Assembly (NCBI GenBank): GCA_964424545.1
Contig: CAYRJN010000109.1
Coordinates: 1-13,253 of the forward strand
Direction: 5' to 3'
From: JAUVIB01 sp964424545
GTDB lineage: Bacteria; Calditrichota; Calditrichia; Calditrichales; Calditrichaceae
Length of the DNA stretch: 13,253 nt
A program made the translations under genes and the position numbers. The notes beneath the pieces were generated by a model. The model was given only the letters and a program-made list of their open reading frames with translations, had not been told where the DNA came from and did no database searches. Below are positions 1 to 5,095 of this stretch, in pieces; the first letter of the stretch is position 1, and the number at the start of each line of letters is the position of its first letter.

Positions 1-21
1 ATACTGTTTTTCCTTGGTAAA

Positions 22-345
22 TTAGAACTTTACCCATAAGAAACCCAGTAGAGCCGAAAATATAATCTTCCCCTCTTCATTGAACATGCGGATTTTGCGT
101 ATTCCGCGCTGCATTTGAATGGATTTAATTATATCAAATGTATGTTCCTTTTGATTTAACAGCATAGAATGGCGCGTTGAAGCGCGAATTATCGTGCTTG
201 TCCGTTGGGCGCATTCTGTGATAAGTTTCTCATAATTAGCAGACTGTTTGTTCATTTGAAAATAGGCAATAATAAGGCTTGCGCCGGCTATTAAAATTAT
301 GATCAGAAAAAATAGTTTAAAACTAAGAAGATTTATGATTTTCAT
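22..345 (-). CDS. N-terminal part of a membrane sensor (probable histidine kinase), possibly frameshifted
   Basis: A 107-residue reading frame with one strong N-terminal membrane span (about residues 8-28) followed by an alpha-helical extracytoplasmic segment. Residues 60-95 (…HSMLLNQKEH…GIRKIRMFNEEGKIIFS) match what I know of the sensor domain of HAMP-type histidine kinases, where GIxxIRxFNxxGxIxFSS normally leads into an IGKxVDK stretch and often a haem-type CxxCH. Here the frame diverges after FS and stops at base 22. The frame two bases further on stays open from base 58 to the window edge and reads a GKV (bases 34-26) where the family has GKV, so a frameshift in the T-run (minus strand of 57-60) is plausible. 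HAMP and kinase domains would lie beyond the window. The ATG at 345 has only a weak upstream AAAGA. It is separated from the redox operon by about 750 bp, so regulation of that operon is only a guess. Confidence 0.6.
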   Translation of the reverse strand: MKIINLLSFKLFFLIIILIAGASLIIAYFQMNKQSANYEKLITECAQRTSTIIRASTRHSMLLNQKEHTFDIIKSIQMQRGIRKIRMFNEEGKIIFSALLGFLWVKF

Positions 346-361
346 TATTAATCTTTAGTTT

Positions 362-390
362 ATTGTATAGGAATTTAAAAAAAATAACAA
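362..390 (-). promoter_or_regulatory. candidate sigma-70-type promoter of the sensor gene
   Basis: On the minus strand TTGTTA (385-390) and TACAAT (362-367) are separated by exactly 17 bp, giving 4/6 and 5/6 matches to the -35 and -10 consensus. The implied start would lie only about 10 nt ahead of the ATG at 345, leaving a very short leader with the weak AAAGA ribosome site, and the surrounding sequence is so AT-rich that chance matches are expected. Confidence 0.3.
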
Positions 391-417
391 ATTTCAAACT
401 TTTTAAATATTATTTTT

Positions 418-546
418 GTAATTTCGATCCCGCATAGACGGGAGAGAAATCTTAAAAGTAAAATACAGTAAAAATCGTCCGCTTTTTGGGAATACTGCAG
501 TTTTAGATTTCGCAATAAAAAACATTGCGATTCCGGTCGAAATGAC
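418..546. repeat. pair of inverted REP-like palindromic elements (BIME-like)
   Basis: Two related palindromic units face each other. Unit A (421-450) reads ATTTC-gat-CCCG-catag-aCGGG-aga-GAAAT, with ATTTC/GAAAT and CCCG/CGGG arms. Unit B (about 509-543) has ATTTCGCAAT pairing with ATTGCG and a closing GAAAT. The outer ends mirror each other: GTAATTTCGATCC at 418-430 against GGTCGAAATGAC at 535-546 (reverse complement GTCATTTCGACC). The inner ends do too: GAAATCTTAAAA near 446-457 against TTTTAGATTTC near 501-511. Each unit therefore has the form AGATTTC…CGAAATnAC, and the two lie in opposite orientation about 50 bp apart. This is the look of short dispersed REP/BIME repeats, which usually sit between genes. 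Copies elsewhere in the genome cannot be seen from this window. Confidence 0.55.
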
Positions 547-1096
547 GCTTAAAACGAGCATTCCGTTATTTTAGTTGTTTATACCTGAACAGTAGTAAAA
601 ACAACAATTATTTTACAATAAATAAACTATTTTAATTGTCCTATTATATCGAAAAATGGCGATGCTAACTTTTTCATTAATCACTTTCCGAGGCTATGTT
701 CTTATAATTTTGTCAGATTTTAATAACAATTTACTAAATAAGATTTTCACAAACAATATAAAAATATTTTTTCCCCATTTTGTTAAATTTATTTAGATTC
801 AGCGGCGATTAAGTAATCATACCGGAGAAAGTTATTTTAAATGATAAAAACAGAGATAAATAACCAATTATAAATTACAAATATTTTGTATGTGCACATC
901 TTAGATTCTCCGAGTAAAATGGATAATGGTGCGTTGATGGCGATCGCATTTCTTTTCATTAAATTAATTTACCGAGCTATATAATAAATAAACCACGAAG
1001 CCCGCGAAACATACATCTTTGATAAATTATCCTATTTCTTATTACATGGGCCCCGTGGCATTAAAAGGCCGAAAGCGAAAAATCCTGTTTCCCTGC
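547..1096. other. AT-rich intergenic region without a recognised gene
   Basis: No reading frame with a credible ribosome site or recognisable product is present on either strand. The stretch is very AT-rich up to about 880 and somewhat less so from 880 to 1096. Short curiosities are an ATGTGCACAT palindrome (890-899), GCGATCGC (940-947) and an ACAATTA/TTAATTGT arm pair (604-639). None has a supported role. No convincing intrinsic terminator is visible just after the stop at 1097, although the operon must end in this region. The closest candidate on the minus strand is a GGCC…GCC arm around 1057-1070 with no T-tract. Confidence 0.5.
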
Positions 1097-1789
1097 CTAT
1101 TTTTTGTCGCCCGTTAATAACATTCTTCTTGCAAGTTTATCCCAATTATCGGGATCGATTTCTTTAATAAATCCAGGAATAACTTCACCGCCGTCCTGAA
1201 GAAGAAGACCGGGCTCTTTGGACATCAGATCGCTCACTTCGACGGCCGTTTCATGCATCCACTCTTTGGCGAGACGATCATGGAAGAGATTATTAAAATT
1301 TCTTCTCAATTTATTCGTTCTTACTTTAAACAACCAGCCCTCCTCATAAGGACTTTGATTAATAATCGAGGGATCTTTTGCTGCATTTTGATTAATTTCC
1401 ACCACTTCGCCGCTGACGGGCGCCAAAATATCAATATTACGATTATCAATATTTAATTTCAGGCTTTTTTCACCTTGCGTTATTTTTTCTCCAATTTTAG
1501 GGAACTCAATTTTTTGCGCTTTACCCAACATCTTTTGAGCGAAATCATCCAAACCGACGCGAATTGTGTTTTGATTTTCGGGCGCCGCCCAAACATGTCC
1601 ACGATGATAATAATAATCTTCCGCTAACTGAAACCATTCAATTAAAACTTTTCTGATTTTACGAGTGGCATTTTTTATGGGTTTATTTAAAAATTTCCAA
1701 TATGCAACAAATAAAATCAAAAAGCTAATGACAAAAAGATATTCAATGCCTTTCGTGGCAAATATATCTACATATTTGAAACCTTCCAT
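1097..1789 (-). CDS. membrane-anchored GcvH-like protein without lipoyl lysine (GcvH-like protein 1)
   Basis: The 230-residue protein has one N-terminal span (residues 15-33) followed by a very basic segment (KPIKNATRKIRK, 36-47), which by the positive-inside rule puts the rest in the cytoplasm. Residues 57-156 match the GcvH/lipoyl-domain fold: an HxW-type start, VGLDDFAQKMLG, a LAPVSGEVVEIN turn (122-133) and SPYEEGWLFKV. In glycine-cleavage H protein the lipoylated lysine sits eight residues before the P of SPVSGE. Here that residue is N116 in NIDNRNID, so lipoylation is not expected. A C-terminal extension (about 165-230) contains DGGxxxPxFIxxxDxxxW (199-216), shared with the GcvH-like protein encoded at 4064-4744. 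The ATG is preceded by GAGGAG, and the gene overlaps the end of the HybB-like gene by 22 nt. Automatic pipelines would call it glycine cleavage H protein, but no gcvT or gcvP is present. The fold is clear; the function is unknown. Confidence 0.85.
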   Translation of the reverse strand: MEGFKYVDIFATKGIEYLFVISFLILFVAYWKFLNKPIKNATRKIRKVLIEWFQLAEDYYYHRGHVWAAPENQNTIRVGLDDFAQKMLGKAQKIEFPKIGEKITQGEKSLKLNIDNRNIDILAPVSGEVVEINQNAAKDPSIINQSPYEEGWLFKVRTNKLRRNFNNLFHDRLAKEWMHETAVEVSDLMSKEPGLLLQDGGEVIPGFIKEIDPDNWDKLARRMLLTGDKK

Positions 1790-3060
1790 TTTTCCGTCTC
1801 CTCATTTTCTTCATTATATAAGATGTATTTTAAAGTGTCGTCACCCTCTTCCACTTCTTCCGGATCGCTGAAGATAGGCATACGATTCACAATCCAGCGG
1901 AAGATCAATATTTCCGTAAAAATAACCGTCAGGGTAATCCATATTTCCTGCCATGACGGGTAATAATGATGCGGCGCATACCATTTAAAGGCAATAACGG
2001 AGACATTTAAGCGGTTGATAATTATTCCGAGCAAAGCCAACACGGAGGCTATACGGATGAGCTTTATATTTTGATTACGCACAGCCATGGTAAACAGAGC
2101 TCCCGGAAGAGCGACAAAACCGACCATTTCAGTCAAATACCATAATCCCCAGCCGCTGTTCAGATATTGCCAGCGTTGTCCGTGTATAAATACAACGCCT
2201 TGTACGAACAGGTAAACAAACATGGTTCCCGCGCAAACTCTGCCTAAGCCGGTAAGAATCGTATTTTCGCTGTTCTTCAATTTCCGTCCCAGTAAATTGT
2301 GAAATACTTTATGACTAATTGTGCCTTCGAAGATAACCATGGACAATCCGGCAAAAATACTCGAAACAAAAAATAGAATAGGAATAAACTCGGAATACCA
2401 TAGTGGATGGATTTTTCCCTTAGCCATTAAAAAGAGCGCTCCAAGACCCGATTGATGCAGCGTTGAAAGCGTAATACCGAAAATAACGGCACCGATGGTT
2501 AAACCGCTTAATATTTTCTTTAGCTTTTTTAAGCCCAGCCATTCGGCCGCCGCCGGTGAAAATTCTATAAATTCAGCCATCATATAGAGCATAAAATGCC
2601 AGGCAACGAGAAACATTACCGAACTTAAACCGAATTTATTGCCTATTATAGGATTAATTACGTTCCATGGACGTCCCAAGTCGAGCAGTAGGGCGCCGGC
2701 GTAAAATACGTATGCCAAAAAGCCGTTTAAAACGGTCGCACGCACAACCGGATGATATTTATCCAAATGAAGGATATAAACCATAAACGTAAGGACATAA
2801 GCGCCTCCGGCAAAAGCCACGCCCGTTACTACGTCAAAACCGATCCAAATGCCCCAAGGAAATTCTTGACTAAGGTTGGTAACCGCGCCTATGCCTTTGG
2901 CAAAACGGAATATAATCAGACCGATTCCGACTACGATAATTATGGCCGCCAAAACATTGAAAGGGGAAATCAATTTTCCTTTCGGTTTGAGCTCCTCTTT
3001 AATAAAAGCGCTGATTTTCTGTGAGTCGTTGCGGACTCTTAATCCTGTAGTCTGGTTCAT
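1768..3060 (-). CDS. HybB/NrfD-family quinone-interacting membrane subunit
   Basis: A 430-residue polytopic protein with about ten membrane spans (roughly 35-54, 69-98, 108-127, 145-166, 186-207, 224-246, 270-292, 304-325, 333-350 and 372-394). It carries the HybB-type signatures FPWGIWIGFDVVTGVA (67-82), LHQSGLGALF (201-210) with KIHPLWYS (216-223), INRLNVS (349-355) and YYPSWQE (366-372). HybB-family proteins anchor an iron-sulfur partner and exchange electrons with the quinone pool. The immediate upstream gene encodes exactly that partner, ending 2 nt before this ATG, with an AGGAGG ribosome site inside its end. Unlike HybB of hydrogenase-2, no hydrogenase genes are nearby. The C-terminus has an acidic tail (about 397-424, many D/E) beyond the last span. 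I am sure of the family but not of the complex it serves; hybB would be misleading as a symbol. Confidence 0.9.
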   Translation of the reverse strand: MNQTTGLRVRNDSQKISAFIKEELKPKGKLISPFNVLAAIIIVVGIGLIIFRFAKGIGAVTNLSQEFPWGIWIGFDVVTGVAFAGGAYVLTFMVYILHLDKYHPVVRATVLNGFLAYVFYAGALLLDLGRPWNVINPIIGNKFGLSSVMFLVAWHFMLYMMAEFIEFSPAAAEWLGLKKLKKILSGLTIGAVIFGITLSTLHQSGLGALFLMAKGKIHPLWYSEFIPILFFVSSIFAGLSMVIFEGTISHKVFHNLLGRKLKNSENTILTGLGRVCAGTMFVYLFVQGVVFIHGQRWQYLNSGWGLWYLTEMVGFVALPGALFTMAVRNQNIKLIRIASVLALLGIIINRLNVSVIAFKWYAPHHYYPSWQEIWITLTVIFTEILIFRWIVNRMPIFSDPEEVEEGDDTLKYILYNEENEETEKWKVSNM

Positions 3061-3062
3061 GA

Positions 3063-3914
3063 TTAATCCTCCTCTGATGAATCTTTTGTCGTGGCTTTAT
3101 TCAAGGCGATCAGCATAGCCGGCCATAACGTTAAAACAAAAGGTACGCCGTACAGAAAATCGGTTGTTAGTTCAGGATAGGCTTTATCGCCTATATCGGT
3201 TTTAAAGCCCAGTTTTTCAAAGGGCATTGATGCCAGATACATATAACCCGTACCGCCCGCTTCATTTTGGCCGTAAATATGATGAACATAGTCATTCGGC
3301 GATTCATAAATACGCGTATTGGCTTCATCAATCAATTCACGGCGCGTACCGAATGTGATGGCGTCTTCCGGACAAGCTTCCGTACAAGCTGGTTCATCGC
3401 CTTCCTGCAATCTATCCCAGCACATGATGCATTTTTGAATCTTGGGTACCGGACTATTATACTCAAATTTCGGAACGTCAAAGGGACAAGAAAGCATGCA
3501 AAACCGACATCCCATACAACGATCCGAATGCCATACTACAGGCCCTTCCTCCGTTTTTTCCATAGCTTTGGTTGGACAAGCGGAGGCACAGGCCGGCTGG
3601 TTGCAGTGCATACATTGGGTTTTGATATAGGTTATGTCGTCTTCGCTCTCAACGCCGCGTATAACCGTCCAGCTTTTTGTCGATGTTTTTCGATCGGCCG
3701 TTATAAGATTGTCATCCATATCCGGCTCCGGCAATCCGTGAGCTTCGGCGCAGGCTAATGAACATTCCTGACAACCGGCGCAACGCGTAGTATCCACAAG
3801 AATACCGTAAAACTCTTTTTCTTCCTTAATGCTTTCTTCAGCAGCGGTTTTCTTTGAAACAACCATTGAACCTCCGATCGCGCCAAGGGTTTTTAAAAAA
3901 TTTCTTCGTTCCAT
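3063..3914 (-). CDS. HybA-like 4x[4Fe-4S] electron-transfer protein with Tat signal and C-terminal anchor
   Basis: This 283-residue protein begins with MERRNFLKTLGAIGG, a twin-arginine type leader. It has sixteen cysteines in the four-cluster pattern of the FdnH/HybA/PsrB family: C45-C48-C51-C55, C101-C104-C109-C113, C133-C136-C139-C143 and C162-C165-C177-C181 (the long CxxCx11CxxxC spacing is typical). A hydrophobic segment near the C-terminus (about 252-271, YGVPFVLTLWPAMLIAL) resembles the membrane anchor of HybA. It should carry electrons between an unknown redox partner and the HybB-like subunit encoded 2 nt downstream. It lies 72 bp after the small membrane peptide gene, and an AAGGAAAGGGAA stretch precedes the ATG at 3914. 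All cluster ligands are intact. If the leader is functional, the protein is exported folded to the periplasmic side. Confidence 0.9.
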   Translation of the reverse strand: MERRNFLKTLGAIGGSMVVSKKTAAEESIKEEKEFYGILVDTTRCAGCQECSLACAEAHGLPEPDMDDNLITADRKTSTKSWTVIRGVESEDDITYIKTQCMHCNQPACASACPTKAMEKTEEGPVVWHSDRCMGCRFCMLSCPFDVPKFEYNSPVPKIQKCIMCWDRLQEGDEPACTEACPEDAITFGTRRELIDEANTRIYESPNDYVHHIYGQNEAGGTGYMYLASMPFEKLGFKTDIGDKAYPELTTDFLYGVPFVLTLWPAMLIALNKATTKDSSEED

Positions 3915-3986
3915 TTGAAGATTCCCTTTCCTTATTATTTAGACATTGATTGTATTTTGCGATCATCTCTCCAATAAAAAGAATGC

Positions 3987-4064
3987 CTAATGATGCGCTT
4001 TAACATAAATAAAATTAATGCCAAGACATATAGCGCAAGTTAAAATTAAGAATACAATGACCAT
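3987..4064 (-). CDS. 25-residue single-span membrane peptide with intramembrane CxxC
   Basis: A 25-codon gene starting at the ATG at 4064-4062 and ending with TAG at 3987-3989. Its ATG shares one base with the stop codon of the upstream GcvH-like gene (TGATG). An ideal AGGAGG lies six bases before it; an in-frame ATG one codon earlier is possible but too close to that site. The product is one hydrophobic helix (residues 2-20) with C10-A-I-C13 inside it and a short basic end KAHH. Size, spacing and translational coupling are typical of small accessory subunits of respiratory membrane complexes such as CydX or CcoQ, although I see no sequence match to either. Its position between the GcvH-like and HybA-like genes suggests it belongs to that complex. 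The call rests on the ribosome site and hydrophobicity; conservation is untested. Confidence 0.6.
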   Translation of the reverse strand: MVIVFLILTCAICLGINFIYVKAHH

Positions 4065-4744
4065 CATACGCCTCCTGTTTTTTTTGTTGGGAAAAACTTT
4101 TCAATAAATTTCCACCATGATTCTTCATCCATTTTTTCAATAAAATTAGGCGATAATCTCCCGCCGTCGTTCATATAGATGCCGTTATCCGCCTGCTGAC
4201 GTATCTCTTCCGTAAGGCTGTTAAGATACATTTGTTCCTGAACATCATCCATCAAATTGGTTATCTCATTTTTATTCATATCGCTTTTCATTTTCAATAT
4301 CCATGATTTTTCAAGCTGGTCGGAAGGTAGAGGAATATCCATATTGCAAGCGGGATTAACGTCAACAACTTCGCCGCTGATAGGTGCGCCTTGACTAATG
4401 ACTTTCCCGCTTGCCTCCACATTCCATAATTTGCTGCCTTGCTGTAATTGAGCGCCGATAAGCGGTAAATCTTTTACATGCACCTTATCCGAAAAAATAG
4501 TTGGGATTAAGCGATCATAGCCGACATAATAATAACCTTCGTCCGACGGCGTTATCCATGAATGACTGACATGATAAAAACGTTTATTGTTAGTAACAAG
4601 CGGAATTAACGCCTTATCGGGGCTTAAAAATATGGGAGACTTTTTGGTTGTCTCTTTTCCTTTGATCAGCCGGTTTTCCCGATGCAATAAATAGTTTGCC
4701 AGGATAGCGGCTGTCACGGTTAAAAAAACAAGTAAGAATACCAT
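4064..4744 (-). CDS. membrane-anchored GcvH-like protein without aligned lipoyl lysine (GcvH-like protein 2)
   Basis: I start this gene at the ATG at 4744, which has AAGGAG seven bases upstream, giving 226 residues. A longer frame would begin at a TTG at 4774 with no ribosome site. An N-terminal span (2-20) is followed by a basic stretch (HRENRLIKGKETTKK). Residues 56-152 follow the GcvH fold: YHVSHSWITP, YVGYDRLI, APISGEVVDVN (120-130) and WILKM. The residue eight before the P of PISGE is G113; a lysine (K114) is one place off, so lipoylation is unlikely but not excluded. The C-terminal tail repeats the motif of the GcvH-like protein at 1097-1789: DGGxxxPxFIxxxDxxxW at 193-210 with the same spacing. 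It is the first gene of the redox operon, ahead of the small peptide, HybA-like and HybB-like genes. The two GcvH-like proteins are divergent paralogues rather than a recent duplication. Confidence 0.8.
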   Translation of the reverse strand: MVFLLVFLTVTAAILANYLLHRENRLIKGKETTKKSPIFLSPDKALIPLVTNNKRFYHVSHSWITPSDEGYYYVGYDRLIPTIFSDKVHVKDLPLIGAQLQQGSKLWNVEASGKVISQGAPISGEVVDVNPACNMDIPLPSDQLEKSWILKMKSDMNKNEITNLMDDVQEQMYLNSLTEEIRQQADNGIYMNDGGRLSPNFIEKMDEESWWKFIEKFFPTKKTGGV

Positions 4745-4799
4745 TTTTTTACTCCTTATCTTATTGTAGTTCAAATTTTATAATGCCGCTTTGTAAGGG

Positions 4800-4815
4800 T
4801 TCAAATGGTATGCCA
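4800..4815 (-). promoter_or_regulatory. candidate -24/-12 (sigma-54-like) promoter of the redox operon
   Basis: On the minus strand TGGCAT-N5-TTGAA spans 4815-4800, against the sigma-54 consensus TGGCAC-N5-TTGCW. GG and GA are separated by ten bases, where the consensus is GG-N10-GC; the only departure in the -12 core is A for C. It lies about 55 nt ahead of the chosen ATG at 4744, with nothing else promoter-like between. A direct repeat TACCATTT overlaps it (4803-4810 and 4816-4823). Confidence 0.35.
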
Positions 4816-4897
4816 AAATGGTAGCATTTATTTAACATATTGTTAATTATGAAGTTATTAAATATTTCAAAAGGGGGGCAATAAAGCAAATAGTTGT

Positions 4898-4927
4898 ATT
4901 TGGTTACACCTAATTACGATTTGGTAT
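4898..4927. promoter_or_regulatory. direct repeats ATTTGGT with 21-bp period, candidate activator site
   Basis: The plus strand has ATTTGGTTA at 4898-4906 and ATTTGGTAT at 4919-4927, exactly 21 bp apart, which is two helical turns. They lie about 85-110 bp upstream of the sigma-54-like promoter candidate, a normal distance for an enhancer-binding activator. In AT-rich DNA a seven-base repeat can arise by chance. Confidence 0.25.
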
Positions 4928-4952
4928 AACTTATTAATATTATAAAAGTTAT
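4926..4952. repeat. inverted repeat ATAACTT/AAGTTAT
   Basis: ATAACTT (4926-4932) pairs with AAGTTAT (4946-4952) around a 13-nt AT-only loop. There is no T-tract typical of an intrinsic terminator. It could be a protein-binding site or a weak hairpin in the leader of the redox operon. Confidence 0.3.
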
Positions 4953-5009
4953 GGGTGTTGTATAATATTACGGTGTGTAAGATTTATTTACGGTTATTTG
5001 ATTTCATCC

Positions 5010-5027
5010 GTTAAATAGATATTTAAC
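5010..5027. promoter_or_regulatory. 18-bp dyad GTTAAATAGATATTTAAC, candidate operator
   Basis: Two perfect 8-bp arms (GTTAAATA and TATTTAAC) are separated by GA. It lies about 70 bp after the end of the valS operon and 265 bp before the redox operon. As RNA the loop would be tiny and the stem AT-only, so a dimeric regulator site is more likely than a terminator. Confidence 0.35.
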
Positions 5028-5029
5028 TT

Positions 5030-5072
5030 GCGTAAAACTTTATTTTTTTTTAAAAAACTATTTGAATTACGC
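5030..5072 (-). terminator. weak terminator-like structure after the valS operon
   Basis: About 24 nt past the stop of the last operon gene, GCGTAA (minus strand of 5067-5072) can pair with TTACGC (minus strand of 5030-5035). The intervening T6-A9 tract can fold on itself. There is no GC-rich stem followed by a clean T-run, so this is only a possible transcription end. Confidence 0.2.
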
Positions 5073-5095
5073 TAAAAACAGTAAGAAAACATTGT

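Noticed and set aside
830..900. Ten-codon frame after CGGAGAAAG on the plus strand (near 841)
   Set aside because: Very short, of random composition, with no neighbour or motif to support it.
890..947. ATGTGCACAT and GCGATCGC palindromes as regulatory sites
   Set aside because: They are short, isolated and not placed ahead of any gene in the correct orientation; chance is the simpler explanation.
1097..1789. Glycine cleavage system H protein (gcvH)
   Set aside because: It has a membrane anchor, an extra C-terminal region, no lysine at the lipoyl position and no gcvT/gcvP nearby, so only the fold is GcvH-like.
3267..3758. Plus-strand frame of 163 codons opposite the HybA-like gene
   Set aside because: Antisense to a gene whose sixteen cluster cysteines are all intact; no recognisable domain and no ribosome site.
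1768..3914. Hydrogenase-2 subunits hybA/hybB
   Set aside because: The families match, but no hydrogenase large or small subunit or maturation gene is in the window; naming them hyb would imply an enzyme that is not seen.
4745..4774. Ten-codon longer N-terminus for GcvH-like protein 2, starting at TTG
   Set aside because: The TTG has no ribosome site, while the ATG at 4744 has AAGGAG at ideal spacing, and that site lies inside the proposed extension.
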